Assembly (NCBI GenBank): GCA_021771035.1
Contig: JAETPU010000004.1
Location: forward strand, 1 to 64,000
Length of the DNA stretch: 64,000 nt
Reading direction: 5' to 3'
Source of the DNA: Marvinbryantia formatexigens
GTDB taxonomy: Bacteria > Bacillota > Clostridia > Oscillospirales > Ruminococcaceae
Below the pieces are notes generated by a model, which saw nothing but the letters and a program-made list of their open reading frames with translations, was not told the DNA's origin and made no database searches. The position numbers were made by a program, and so were the translations under genes. Numbering within the stretch: the stretch's first letter is position 1; each line of letters opens with the position of its first letter. Of this stretch, positions 39,453 to 48,991 are shown one piece after another.

Positions 39453-39928
39453 TACAGAACCCCGTTATTCTCCAGCTCATCCATCAGTTCTCCCATAATG
39501 TTGACATTATAGGGCGTAATAATATAGGTATTGGTGGAGACATATTTAATCTCCCCATTATTGGCATAGGCAACACCGCTGAGGAAATCCACCAACCGGC
39601 GGGAAACCTCCTTGCTGGCCTTCTCCAAATTCAAAACGACGGTACGCTTCGCGTTGAGATGATCGGCAATACTGCTGGCCTCGTCAAATCCGCTGGGACG
39701 CACCAAAACAACCTGGTACTGTGCCGCACCCGGAATATTGACAACCTTGGAGGTATGTGAGCTAATTGGAGAAGCGGAAGGCGCCGTGTAGTCCGCGGTT
39801 TCCTGAGAATCCAAGTAGCCGCTGCCCTCCATCTCGTCATCCTCCATCTCTTCGCTGTCATCCTCGTATTCCTCGCCTTCCTCCGGAAAGCCCATAAAGC
39901 GCTTGAATTTATCCATGACTCCGTTCAT
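39452..39928 (-). CDS. sepF: SepF cell division protein
   Basis: SepF tethers FtsZ to the membrane and bundles it. The 158-residue protein has an N-terminal amphipathic helix (MDKFKRFMGF), a very acidic linker (about residues 17-40) and the SepF/DUF552 domain (VVLVRPSGFDEASSIADHLNAKRTVVLNL ... RRLVDFLSGVAYANNGEI). AAGGGGAG precedes the ATG. It lies between yggS and ylmH, as in Bacillus (ylmE-ylmF). Confidence 0.95.
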   Translation of the reverse strand: MNGVMDKFKRFMGFPEEGEEYEDDSEEMEDDEMEGSGYLDSQETADYTAPSASPISSHTSKVVNIPGAAQYQVVLVRPSGFDEASSIADHLNAKRTVVLNLEKASKEVSRRLVDFLSGVAYANNGEIKYVSTNTYIITPYNVNIMGELMDELENNGVL

Positions 39929-39946
39929 TTCTGTTACTCCCCTTAA

Positions 39947-40645
39947 CTAATTTCGTTTTCCGAAGATCGCAGTACCAATCCGCACAATATTGGCGCCATA
40001 CTTCACAGCTGTCAAATAGTCCGAAGACATTCCGGCGGATAAAAAGTCCATATCCACATTATCTATTTTTTTGGCGGACATGTCAATAAATAGTTTTTGA
40101 ATCCTGGCGAAAATCTCCTCTTTTTGTTCATTGTTGCTACAAATCGGAGGAATAAACATCAGGCCTCTTACCTTCACCCGGTCCAAACGGGATATTTTTT
40201 CCAGAAGTTCTTGCAAATCCTCCGGAAATACGCCGGATTTGCTGGGTTCCCGTCCGATGTTCACTTCCACCAAAACCGGCATGACGCGCCCAATGCGCTC
40301 ACATTCCCGCTGAATGGTCTGGGCCAGCTTCAGAGAATCCACCGACTCAATCATATCCACCTTATCAGCGATATACTTCACCTTATTGGTCTGAAGATGG
40401 CCGATAAAATGAACCTGGCAGCTTTCCCGGCGGTACTGCTGCTCCTTGTCCAAAAATTCCTGTACCCGGTTTTCCCCCAGCAGGGTGATGCCGCCCGACT
40501 CAACCGCCGCGTTGATAAGCGCCGGCTCCACCGTCTTGGTGACCGCCATCAGCCGCACCTGCGCGCCGGGAGCGGCCATTTGAATCCGGCCGCGGATCTC
40601 ACGGATATTTTGCAGCATTTGCTCAACGGACGGTCTTTCCGTCAT
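39947..40645 (-). CDS. yggS: YggS/YlmE-family PLP homeostasis protein
   Basis: This 232-residue single-domain protein resembles the barrel of alanine racemase and binds pyridoxal phosphate, with the lysine in AVTKTVEPA. It keeps PLP and amino-acid pools balanced and has no known catalytic activity. Other family blocks are GENRVQEFLDKEQ, HFIGHLQTNKVKYI, VLVEVNIGREPSKSGV and LSAGMSSDYLTAVKYGANIVRIGTAIFG. The ATG lies 23 bases inside the end of the HlyD-like gene, with AAGGGA nine bases upstream. Confidence 0.94.
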   Translation of the reverse strand: MTERPSVEQMLQNIREIRGRIQMAAPGAQVRLMAVTKTVEPALINAAVESGGITLLGENRVQEFLDKEQQYRRESCQVHFIGHLQTNKVKYIADKVDMIESVDSLKLAQTIQRECERIGRVMPVLVEVNIGREPSKSGVFPEDLQELLEKISRLDRVKVRGLMFIPPICSNNEQKEEIFARIQKLFIDMSAKKIDNVDMDFLSAGMSSDYLTAVKYGANIVRIGTAIFGKRN

Positions 40646-41831
40646 ACAAATCAGTCCCTTCTGTAATCACCTGGTCAAACAGCGAAACCTGATTGGTTTC
40701 GGACTGGGAATCCGGAATAATGACATAGCCGATGCCCTCATAAAGAATTTCAACCGGCACCTTTTTCATCTCCAGGCCGGACACCTTATAAACCCAGGCC
40801 GATGCATCGGAATAGTGGATAGCACTTTTATTCAGCCGCAGGCCGGTGTAGCGCTTAAAGTTGATTTCCACCGACTGAATCCGCATCTGCGCCAGCTGGG
40901 CGGACATATAGTTGCCCCGAAACACAACGCCCACCCTGCCGTTTTCCTCCTGGGTCATGCGGGTCACCTCAACCGGCACCTCATCAAAGGAAGTGATTCC
41001 AAAGTCAAGCTCCACCTGGATGCCCTCAGAGAACTTTTTGGCTTCCTCCTTGGAAACCGTCACGGCAAAATACCAGTAGTCGTCGGTGATAATTTTCCCA
41101 ATTCCGGCGGCCTCCTCCTGGGGTTGTGAGGCAATCAGAGCGTCCAGTTCCCCGGCAGACAGCTCTGATGCCTGCTGGGTGGAGAGGGTGGACTCAAAGC
41201 CGTCCACATAGCTGGCAAAATACCCGGATTCCGGCGCTGTAACCGTCCCGCTGGCGGACGCGATATCCAGCTGTTCCTGCTGCTGGCGCAGCTGAGAAAT
41301 CCGCTGGGAAAAATCGGTGACCGTACCGGTGATAATCTGTTTTTTATTCAGGTTTTCCGTAATGGAAGCACGGATATCCCCAATTCCAGTGAGATCCGAG
41401 GTCTGGCGGGCATCAATCAGCTTGCCGATGGATTCGTTAATCTGCTTATTAAAGGAGTCCGCCTTGAGCGCGCTGAGCCCCGCCTGGGACTGGCAGGCCT
41501 CCAGGGCGTCGATTTCAGTTTGCAGGATGGCGTACTGCTTTTGATTGCTGGCGCTGAGCATATCCGGATAGATCTGCGCTACGGTTTCCCCGCCCGCGAC
41601 CCTTGCCGCGTCCTCAAAGACATAACTTACAACGCCCTGGGAGGGCTGGGACAGCACGGTTTCATCCCGGATAAAAATACCCTTGGACCGCAGGGAATCC
41701 TGCACGGAATAGGAGATGACCGTCTCAGTTTGATAGGGAGAATAGAAAAAGCGGAACGCCTGGTATCCCACATAGACCACCAAAAAGACGCTGAGAAGTC
41801 CGGCAACCACCCGGATCACCCATTTATTCAT
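40623..41831 (-). CDS. HlyD-family efflux adaptor-like membrane protein
   Basis: The 402-residue protein starts with one membrane helix ([22 protein letters not shown]) and continues outside the membrane. There it shows a lipoyl/barrel-sandwich half ([37 protein letters not shown]), a coiled coil (residues about 105-200) and a second half ([19 protein letters not shown]). This is the layout of HlyD/RND-type adaptors. No transporter or outer membrane partner is nearby, and its position between hfq and yggS-sepF suggests a link with the cell envelope or division. The ATG at 41831 lies inside the end of hfq. Biochemical role unknown. Confidence 0.8.
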   Translation of the reverse strand: MNKWVIRVVAGLLSVFLVVYVGYQAFRFFYSPYQTETVISYSVQDSLRSKGIFIRDETVLSQPSQGVVSYVFEDAARVAGGETVAQIYPDMLSASNQKQYAILQTEIDALEACQSQAGLSALKADSFNKQINESIGKLIDARQTSDLTGIGDIRASITENLNKKQIITGTVTDFSQRISQLRQQQEQLDIASASGTVTAPESGYFASYVDGFESTLSTQQASELSAGELDALIASQPQEEAAGIGKIITDDYWYFAVTVSKEEAKKFSEGIQVELDFGITSFDEVPVEVTRMTQEENGRVGVVFRGNYMSAQLAQMRIQSVEINFKRYTGLRLNKSAIHYSDASAWVYKVSGLEMKKVPVEILYEGIGYVIIPDSQSETNQVSLFDQVITEGTDLYDGKTVR

Positions 41832-42084
41832 GGCCGCAGCCCTGTGCCGGCGCACAGGAAGGATCCTCTTGTGACATGGTGATGGGCTTCGTGGGAATGA
41901 TGGTGGAAATGGCGTGTTTATATACCAGATTCTGTTTTCCGTCACAATCCAGAATTACGGTAAAATTGTCAAAGCCGCGAACGATCCCCTTGAACTGGAA
42001 GCCATTGGTAAGATAGATGGTGACCGCAATTTTTTCTCTGCGGGCCTGGTTTAAAAACGTATCCTGCAAGTTCAGAGTTTTCAT
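41824..42084 (-). CDS. hfq: RNA chaperone Hfq
   Basis: Hfq forms a ring hexamer that helps small RNAs pair with messengers. The 86-residue protein carries the Sm1 motif ([29 protein letters not shown], with Gln at the U-rich RNA site) and Sm2 motif (LVYKHAIST). The C-terminal tail holds several Cys and Pro and is short, as is usual in Firmicutes. The start at 42084 has AAAGGAAGGAACGAG upstream; the longer frame reaches into non-coding sequence. It follows miaA as in many bacteria and overlaps the HlyD-like gene by 8 bases. Confidence 0.96.
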   Translation of the reverse strand: MKTLNLQDTFLNQARREKIAVTIYLTNGFQFKGIVRGFDNFTVILDCDGKQNLVYKHAISTIIPTKPITMSQEDPSCAPAQGCGHE

Positions 42085-42191
42085 GTTCTCGTTCCTTCCT
42101 TTCTTGAAGTCCTGCTTTATGAAAATACAACCGCCCAGCGGCGGCACCATACTGCAAGCGGTTGAGGGCCCCATACGGCGGCAGTTTCCTG

Positions 42192-43196
42192 TCATTGATT
42201 GTATTCTACCATCGTTTGACCGATTCTGGCAAGTGTATGGGGACAATTCTCCCCTAAAACCCTGCCGGCGATGGCTGCGGCCGTTATCTGGGCCGCCTCA
42301 AAGCTGGGGCACTCGTCCAGATAAATCCAATGGACCCGTTCATCCCGGCGAAACCAGGTGAGCTGCCGTTTGGCATAGCGGCGGGTCTGCCGCTTGAGAT
42401 GCTCCACAGCCTGGGAAAGCTCCATCTCTCCCTTTAAATAGGCATACAGTTCCTTATACCCGATGGCCTGCGCCGCGGTGGAGGTACAGCCCTTTTCATA
42501 AAAGGCTCTCACCTCTTCCAACAGCCCCTGCTCCATCATTTTATCCACTCGCTCATTGATGCGGTCATACAGCTTCTGCCTGTCCTTAAAATCCAGTCCA
42601 ATCACACATGGCAGGTACCGGCTTTCCTTCTGCGCCTTCTGCTTTGCCATAGCCTGCCAGCGGGACATGGGCACGCCGGTTTTTTCATACACCTCGATGG
42701 CCCGGATCACCCGGCCCACGTTGTTGGGATGCAGCTGCTGCGCCAGGGGAGGATCGCACTCCCGCAGCCGTGCAAACAGCGCCTGGCTGCCCTTTTCCCG
42801 GGCATACGCCTGCAGGGATTCTCTCAGCTGGGCATCCGGGCTGGGCGCATCAAAGGGCATCCCGTCCAGAAGCGAGGACAGGTACAGCCCTGTGCCCCCG
42901 GCTAAAATGGGAAAGCGCCCTCTGTGATGGATATCCTCCACGGCCCCGGCGGCCAGCTCAACATAATCCGCCACAGAAAAGGATTCCTGAGGATCCAGGC
43001 AGTCCAGCAGATGGTGAGGAATCCCCTGCATCTCCTGGGCGGTGGGCTTAGCGGTTCCGATAGACATTCCCCTGTAGATCTGCATGGAATCCGCCGAAAC
43101 CACTTCCCCTTCGCACTGGGCCGCCAGCCACACCGCCAGGCGTGTTTTTCCGCTGGCAGTGGGGCCCACCACAGCCAAAATCGGGATCTTCTCCAT
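42192..43196 (-). CDS. miaA: tRNA dimethylallyltransferase
   Basis: MiaA adds an isopentenyl group to A37 of tRNAs that read codons starting with U; MiaB, also encoded in this window, then thiomethylates it. The 334-residue protein begins with the P-loop [10 protein letters not shown] and the DSMQIYRGM block. It has the insertion domain and the motifs [27 protein letters not shown] of the family. The ATG follows GGTGAGG, nine bases after mutL ends, indicating one operon. Confidence 0.97.
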   Translation of the reverse strand: MEKIPILAVVGPTASGKTRLAVWLAAQCEGEVVSADSMQIYRGMSIGTAKPTAQEMQGIPHHLLDCLDPQESFSVADYVELAAGAVEDIHHRGRFPILAGGTGLYLSSLLDGMPFDAPSPDAQLRESLQAYAREKGSQALFARLRECDPPLAQQLHPNNVGRVIRAIEVYEKTGVPMSRWQAMAKQKAQKESRYLPCVIGLDFKDRQKLYDRINERVDKMMEQGLLEEVRAFYEKGCTSTAAQAIGYKELYAYLKGEMELSQAVEHLKRQTRRYAKRQLTWFRRDERVHWIYLDECPSFEAAQITAAAIAGRVLGENCPHTLARIGQTMVEYNQ

Positions 43197-43205
43197 GACG
43201 AAACC

Positions 43206-45176
43206 TCACCCCAGCCTTCCAAACATTTTTTCCAAATCGCGCCTTGTAATGGCAACAAAGATAGGCCGCCCGTGCGGGCAGCTGCGCAGGGTGGGATCCC
43301 GTCGCAGCAGTTCCATTAAATATTCCAATTCCTTCTGGGAGGTGGTATCCCCGGCCTTGACCGCCGCCCGGCACGCCATGGATTCAAACAGCCAGTTGAG
43401 CCTCTCAGGCGTGTGATCCCGGCGGTATTCCATCAAATTCTCCGCCAGTTCCCCGCAGCACTGCTCCACCATATCCAGGGTCATCCATTGGGGAATCTCC
43501 CGAACCAGGATAGTATTGGCGCCGAAATCCTCCAGGGACAGCCCCAGCTGTTCCAAGACCGGCTGGGCCTCCCGGGAGAGAAGCACCTCCCGCTCCACCG
43601 GCATCAGCGTTACGGAAACCGGTGACAGCAGGAGCTGCCGCTGGCCCAGATCGGCATTGCGGCGGATGGACTCATACAGGATGCGCTCATGGGCAGCGTG
43701 CTTATCCACCAAAAGAAGCGTATCCCCCGACTGAAGAAGGATATAGGTGGAAAACACCTCCCCCACCAGGCGGTAATCCGGGGCCTGGGAATCTTCGGGT
43801 TCTGGCAGCTCCCTTTCCGGGGCAAAAGCCCCCTGCGCACAGGGCTGTGTCCGGGAGGGTTTTGGGACAGCGGGCGGTGTTTCAGCCGCGGCTTCCCCAT
43901 CGGGAACAGCGGGCCCCGGCCCCTGCTTTGTATCCCTCACCGGGGGGCCGGAGAGATCGATTCTCTGGAAAAACGAAGCCTTCTCCCCGGCCTGGCCTTT
44001 TATTTTCGCCCCGCCTGCGGGAGCGCTTCGGTAGACGGTTTGCGCGGAATCGTCCCGCAGGCTGACGGTCTCGCCGGCGGCCGGTATCCCCTTTGCCGCA
44101 CCTTCAGGCGGCGCCGTGTTCCAGCCGAGCTTGAGCTGCCGTACAGGCGGGGCCTGTTCCCTGACGGCAGGTGGCGCTGCCGGCTCCCCCTGGGGCATCA
44201 GCGCGGACTTAACCCCATAGTAAACAAGATCGAACAGTTCCCTCTCCCTATGAAAGCGCACCTCAGTCTTGGCTGGATGGACATTGACATCCACCTCATC
44301 ATAGGGCATGGTGATATTCAGAATACAGGCGGGAAATTTCCCCACCATCACAGAGCCCTTGTAGGCCTCCTCCAAAGCCGCCGCACAGATGCCGGAACGG
44401 ATATTGCGCCGGTTGACATAGAAGTTCTGCATGGCGCGGTTGGGCCTGGAATGCCTCGGCTGGCTGATAAAGCCGGTGAGCCTGCGGTTTTGATAAGTAT
44501 ATTCCACGGGAAGCAGCGTACCGGCAAAGTTTTTGCCATATACGGCATAGACGGCGGAAAGCGGATTGGAATCCCCCGGGGTGAGCAGCTTAGTTTCCCC
44601 GTCCCGGATAAAGGAAAAGGAGACCGCGGGGTAAACCATGGCTATATGCTCCAGCACGTGCTCCACCGCATTGGCCTCCGTCACATTTTTCTTTAAAAAC
44701 TTTAACCGGGCAGGGGTATTGTAGAACAGATCCCGGATAACAATGGTTGTGCCCTTGGGGCATCCCACCTCAGAGCAGGAGATCTCCTGGGAGCCATGCA
44801 CCACATAGTGCACTCCCGAAAGCGCATCCTGCACCCGGGTCATCATCTCCACCCTGGCAACCGCGGCAATGCTGGCTAAAGCCTCTCCGCGAAAGCCCAT
44901 AGTGGCGATATGCTCCAAATCATCCTGGGTGGAAATTTTGCTGGTGGCGTGGCGGGTAAAGGCCAGCGGGACCTGCGCCGCATCAATACCGGTGCCGTCG
45001 TCCGTGATGCGCATGAGGGTGGTGCCCCCGTTTTGAATTTCCACGGTAATCACCTTTGCCCCGGCATCCAGAGAATTTTCCACAAGCTCCTTCACCACGG
45101 AGGCCGGGCGCTCTACCACTTCGCCGGCGGCAATGAGTTCCCTGATATTTTGTTCCAGCAGACGGATGGTTCCCAT
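43206..45176 (-). CDS. mutL: DNA mismatch repair protein MutL
   Basis: MutL links mismatch recognition by MutS to strand removal. The 656-residue protein has the GHKL ATPase domain (ENSLDAGAK, DDGTGID, GFRGEALASIA) and a variable Pro-rich linker (about residues 330-460). The C-terminal domain has the endonuclease motif DKHAAHERILYE and CPHGRP, showing it nicks DNA itself as in organisms without MutH. GGGAGGGGAG precedes the ATG. It is separated from mutS by about 520 non-coding bases. Confidence 0.97.
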   Translation of the reverse strand: MGTIRLLEQNIRELIAAGEVVERPASVVKELVENSLDAGAKVITVEIQNGGTTLMRITDDGTGIDAAQVPLAFTRHATSKISTQDDLEHIATMGFRGEALASIAAVARVEMMTRVQDALSGVHYVVHGSQEISCSEVGCPKGTTIVIRDLFYNTPARLKFLKKNVTEANAVEHVLEHIAMVYPAVSFSFIRDGETKLLTPGDSNPLSAVYAVYGKNFAGTLLPVEYTYQNRRLTGFISQPRHSRPNRAMQNFYVNRRNIRSGICAAALEEAYKGSVMVGKFPACILNITMPYDEVDVNVHPAKTEVRFHRERELFDLVYYGVKSALMPQGEPAAPPAVREQAPPVRQLKLGWNTAPPEGAAKGIPAAGETVSLRDDSAQTVYRSAPAGGAKIKGQAGEKASFFQRIDLSGPPVRDTKQGPGPAVPDGEAAAETPPAVPKPSRTQPCAQGAFAPERELPEPEDSQAPDYRLVGEVFSTYILLQSGDTLLLVDKHAAHERILYESIRRNADLGQRQLLLSPVSVTLMPVEREVLLSREAQPVLEQLGLSLEDFGANTILVREIPQWMTLDMVEQCCGELAENLMEYRRDHTPERLNWLFESMACRAAVKAGDTTSQKELEYLMELLRRDPTLRSCPHGRPIFVAITRRDLEKMFGRLG

Positions 45177-45700
45177 TTGTTTCTCCCCTCCCGTTCCCGT
45201 AAATTTCTCAGTTTAAATTCAATATAATTGCACCACAGAATCAGAAATCCATTTTCCTCCATAAACTCCCATAAAAATTGGAATGCCCCGGCTTCTTCGC
45301 CTCTGACGTTTCATTCTTGCCCCGGTTGACCGTATAAAACGCTCAGACGGCGAACTTGTCCCCCCAACACCGCCCCTTTGACGGCGGGAAGGAAAGTGCC
45401 CCCGGTTTGCGCGGTGCTGTCCCATTTCCAGGACATACAATTCCGCTGTAGGCACGAAAACCGGTTCTCTCCTGCGAGCATCATTCCCCGGGGTTACTCA
45501 AAACCGGTCCATATCCCCATACGCGCGGACTGCTTCTCGGAGCTTTTAAGCCTGGCGGGAAGATAGCCGTCCCCCATCGGAATCTCAGTCCTGCTGTTAT
45601 TCCGAAACGCCGCGTATCAATGTCTCCGTTGAGGCCGCTTCAAAAGCCGAAAATTTTTATCCTCAGAGCCCCGGGCAGCGTTACAGCCTGTCCTGTACGT
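45177..45700. other. Non-coding gap between mutS and mutL
   Basis: No gene, clear terminator or array repeat is visible. It probably contains the mutL promoter. Confidence 0.4.
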
Positions 45701-48313
45701 TCACCGCAGTTTCTGTTTGAGCTGGCTGAGCAGGTTTAAAGCCTCCAGCGGAGTGAGGACGTTGAGATCCACCTGCTCCAGCTGGGCCAGAACATCCCTG
45801 TGCGCCGGGGGCTCAAACGTCAGCTGCTGCTCCTGCGGCGCCTCAGCTGGGGCGGCCTTCTTGTGGGACTCATGCTTGACGCACTCCAGGCTCTGCAGGA
45901 TCTCATAGGCCCGGCCGATGATGCTGTCCGGGATTCCCGCCAGCTTGGAGACCTCGATACCGTAGCTGTCGTCCGTCCCGCCCGGGACAATGCGCCGCAG
46001 GAAGGTGATGTCGTGCCCGCGTTTTTTTACCGCCACATTGTAGTTCTTGATATTGGGGAACTCCCGCTCCAGCGCCGTGAGCTCATGGTAATGGGTGGCA
46101 AACAGGGTTTTGGCCCCCAGCTTCTTGGGGTTTGCGATATATTCTATCACTGCCTGGGCAATGCTCATACCGTCAAAGGTAGAGGTTCCACGGCCGATTT
46201 CATCCAGGATGAGCAGGCTTTTGCGGGTGGCGTTTTTTAAGATGCTGGCCACCTCGTTCATCTCCACCATAAAGGTGGATTCCCCGGAGGCCAAATCATC
46301 GGAGGCACCCACCCGGGTGAAGATCCCGTCCACAACGCCCATGCTCACCTGATCAGCCGGGACAAAGCAGCCAATCTGCGCCATGAGCACAATGAGCGCC
46401 ACCTGGCGCATATAGGTGGATTTTCCCGCCATATTGGGTCCGGTTATCACCGCCACCTGGTTTTGGCTCTGATCCAAAAAGGTATCGTTGGCCACAAAGG
46501 GCATCTGGCCTAAAAGCTGCTCCACTACGGGATGGCGGCCGCCGGAAATGGTGATATCGTCCCCCAGGGTGACCTGGGGAAAGCTGTAGTGGTTTGCCAC
46601 GGACACCTCGGCAAAGCAGGCGAATACATCCAGGCGCGCAACGGCGTTGGCGGTGTTCTGGATTCGCACCAGCTGCTCCGAGACAAACCGGCGCAAATCC
46701 CCATAGAGCTCCTGTTCCAGGGAGATGATTTTTTCATTGGCTCCCAGGAGCTTTTCCTCCAGCACCTTGAGTTCCTCTGTGATAAAGCGCTCCCCGGTGG
46801 TGAGCGTCTGCTTGCGGATGTATTCCGGCGGCGCCGCCGAAACATTGGATTTGCTGATTTCAATATAATAGCCGAACACCCGGTTGAAGCCTATCTTCAG
46901 ATTCTTGATGCCGGTGCGTTCCCGTTCCTTTTGTTCGATGCGGGCGATGTACTGCTTTGTGTTGGCGACAATATCCCGCAGTTCATCCAGGGATGCGTCA
47001 TAACCGCTTTTGATCACACCGCCCTCTTTCAGAGTGATGGCGGGCTCATCCTCAATGGCGGCCTCAATACGGGAGCTCACGTCCTCCAAGGCGTCAATCT
47101 CCCGGAAAATCCCCTGCAAATATTGGCTGGCCGTGTGTTCCAGGCGCTTTTTAATCTGCGGCAGCCGGGCAATGGTAGAGCCCAGGGCCTTCATCTCCCG
47201 GGGATTGGCATTGCCGAAGATAATGCGGGTCATAATGCGCTCCATATCAAAAAAGCCTGTGAGCATCTCGCGCACATCGCCCCGCAGCATCATATCCCCA
47301 TATAATTCCTGCACGGCGTTGAGCCGCTTGTTGATGAGCGCCGGATTGGTCAGCGGATTCTCAATATAGGAGCGTATCAGCCGCTTGCCCATGGCGGTTT
47401 TGGTCCGGTCCAGCACCCACAGAAGCGTGCCGCGCCGCTCCTTGCTGCGCAGGGTCTCCGTAAGCTCCAAATTCCTGCGGGCATACAGATCCAGGTGCAT
47501 ATACTGGTTATCCGAATACAGGATAAGCTGGGTAATCCGGTCCGTCCCCGCCTTTTGGGTACTGTAGAGGTACTCCAAAAGGGAATACAGCGACTGGGAA
47601 AGGGCGGGCTTCTCCTCAATCCCCAAGTCCTGCAAGCTTTTGGCGTTAAACTGGCGGCAGATGACCTGTGCAGCACCGCCGCCGGAGAAAAACTCCTCAT
47701 CCACCACATTGACGGCGCACTGCAGCTTCTCCCGCAGAAAATACATCAGGCGTTCAATGCTGGCGGCCGCCTGGTTCAGCAGGATTTCCCGGGGAGCAAA
47801 ACGCCCCACCTCATTGATAAGCTTTTGATCCTCCCGGTCCCCCAAAAACTCGGTTGCCTGCAGTTCCCCGGTGGAAACATCGCAGAAGCACACGCCAACC
47901 TGCTCGCCGTCCACGAATACGCTGGCAATGTAGTTGTTGGAGGACTCGTCCAGCATACTGTTCTCCACCACCGTACCGGGGGTGATGACCCGGATGACGT
48001 CCCGCTTCACCAGCCCCTTGGCGGTTTTGGGATCCTCCAGCTGCTCGCAGACGGCGACCTTGTAGCCTTTTTTGATGAGATTGGCAATATAGGCCTCGCA
48101 GCTGTGATAGGGTACGCCGCACATGGGGGCCCGCTCCTCCTGGCCGCATTCCTTGCCGGTGAGGGTGATCTCCAGTTCTTTGGACGCCAGCTTGGCGTCG
48201 TCGTAGAACATCTCATAAAAATCGCCCAGGCGGAAAAACAGGATGTGATCCTGATGCTTTGCCTTGATATCAAAATATTGCTGCATCATTGGGGATAAAT
48301 TTGTCGTTGGCAT
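45701..48313 (-). CDS. mutS: DNA mismatch repair protein MutS
   Basis: MutS recognises mispaired bases. The 870-residue protein has the mismatch-binding N domain (FFRLGDFYEMFYDDA with the Phe-x-Glu motif), connector, lever and clamp domains, then the ABC-type ATPase (Walker A GPNMAGKSTYM, signature GESTFMVEMNE, Walker B LLILDEIGRGTST) and a dimerisation tail. The ATG at 48313 follows GGAGGAG by about 11 bases; upstream extension to 48382 is unlikely. It lies downstream of ricA-miaB, as in Bacillus apart from the missing cotE. Confidence 0.97.
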   Translation of the reverse strand: MPTTNLSPMMQQYFDIKAKHQDHILFFRLGDFYEMFYDDAKLASKELEITLTGKECGQEERAPMCGVPYHSCEAYIANLIKKGYKVAVCEQLEDPKTAKGLVKRDVIRVITPGTVVENSMLDESSNNYIASVFVDGEQVGVCFCDVSTGELQATEFLGDREDQKLINEVGRFAPREILLNQAAASIERLMYFLREKLQCAVNVVDEEFFSGGGAAQVICRQFNAKSLQDLGIEEKPALSQSLYSLLEYLYSTQKAGTDRITQLILYSDNQYMHLDLYARRNLELTETLRSKERRGTLLWVLDRTKTAMGKRLIRSYIENPLTNPALINKRLNAVQELYGDMMLRGDVREMLTGFFDMERIMTRIIFGNANPREMKALGSTIARLPQIKKRLEHTASQYLQGIFREIDALEDVSSRIEAAIEDEPAITLKEGGVIKSGYDASLDELRDIVANTKQYIARIEQKERERTGIKNLKIGFNRVFGYYIEISKSNVSAAPPEYIRKQTLTTGERFITEELKVLEEKLLGANEKIISLEQELYGDLRRFVSEQLVRIQNTANAVARLDVFACFAEVSVANHYSFPQVTLGDDITISGGRHPVVEQLLGQMPFVANDTFLDQSQNQVAVITGPNMAGKSTYMRQVALIVLMAQIGCFVPADQVSMGVVDGIFTRVGASDDLASGESTFMVEMNEVASILKNATRKSLLILDEIGRGTSTFDGMSIAQAVIEYIANPKKLGAKTLFATHYHELTALEREFPNIKNYNVAVKKRGHDITFLRRIVPGGTDDSYGIEVSKLAGIPDSIIGRAYEILQSLECVKHESHKKAAPAEAPQEQQLTFEPPAHRDVLAQLEQVDLNVLTPLEALNLLSQLKQKLR

Positions 48314-48515
48314 AACCGAAACCGCTCCTCCTGTGTCACGTCCCGTAAATCGGTTGGACGTCAAATAGGTTTTACAGCGCACACTCCGCCTTCCTGGGGC
48401 CGGGCCCGGATATGGCCGGGCACCCGGCGGCAGAGCCAGCGGGAAGTTTTAAGCCGTAAAACCTACTGATTTTCCATGTTTCCCGTTTTCCTGAGAAAAC
48501 CGGAACTATCCATTT

Positions 48516-48920
48516 TTAGTGGCAGCCGCCGCAGCTCTCACAGCTTCCGGTACAGCCGCTCTGAAGCTCGACCGTGTCCGGGTTCTCGCCGTTCACGCTG
48601 GCCACCAGAATCTGGTTGACGTGGTTCATCAGAACGTCCATTTCAGTTCTGGCCTCATTATAGGCCGCCATGTTGGAGTTCTGCATGATCTCATCGTACA
48701 CCTCGTGCAGCTCCTTGTCCAATTCCACCAGCTTTTCACGATTTTTCTCAGGATCGCCGGCCAGCTGGTTGATTTCCACCCGTTTGAGATTGAACTGCCC
48801 GATTTTATCCTGGAGCTCGGTATCGCAGTCGTTGTTCTTTTTTGCCTCGCTCAGCGCCAGATAACGCTCATCCTGCTGAATCGCCTTACCCATTGCGCGT
48901 GCCAATGCCAAAATATCCAT
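48516..48920 (-). CDS. YlbF/YmcA (RicA/RicF) family protein with Cys-rich tail
   Basis: This 134-residue helical protein belongs to the YlbF/YmcA family. In Bacillus these proteins form an iron-sulfur complex that controls mRNA maturation, sporulation and biofilm decisions. Its place between miaB and mutS matches ymcA (ricA) of Bacillus. The body is predicted helical (LARAMGKAIQQDERYLALSEAKKNN). The tail carries four cysteines (C123, C127, C130, C133 in CTGSCESCGGCH), suited to bind a cluster or zinc. AAGGAG precedes the ATG at 48920; the frame upstream overlaps miaB and is not coding. Confidence 0.9.
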   Translation of the reverse strand: MDILALARAMGKAIQQDERYLALSEAKKNNDCDTELQDKIGQFNLKRVEINQLAGDPEKNREKLVELDKELHEVYDEIMQNSNMAAYNEARTEMDVLMNHVNQILVASVNGENPDTVELQSGCTGSCESCGGCH

Positions 48921-48991
48921 GTTCGTTCTCCTTTTTATTATGAAATCTATGGTTTCCTTCTCCTGAAGGCCAGACTGCTGTGTAACTGCCT

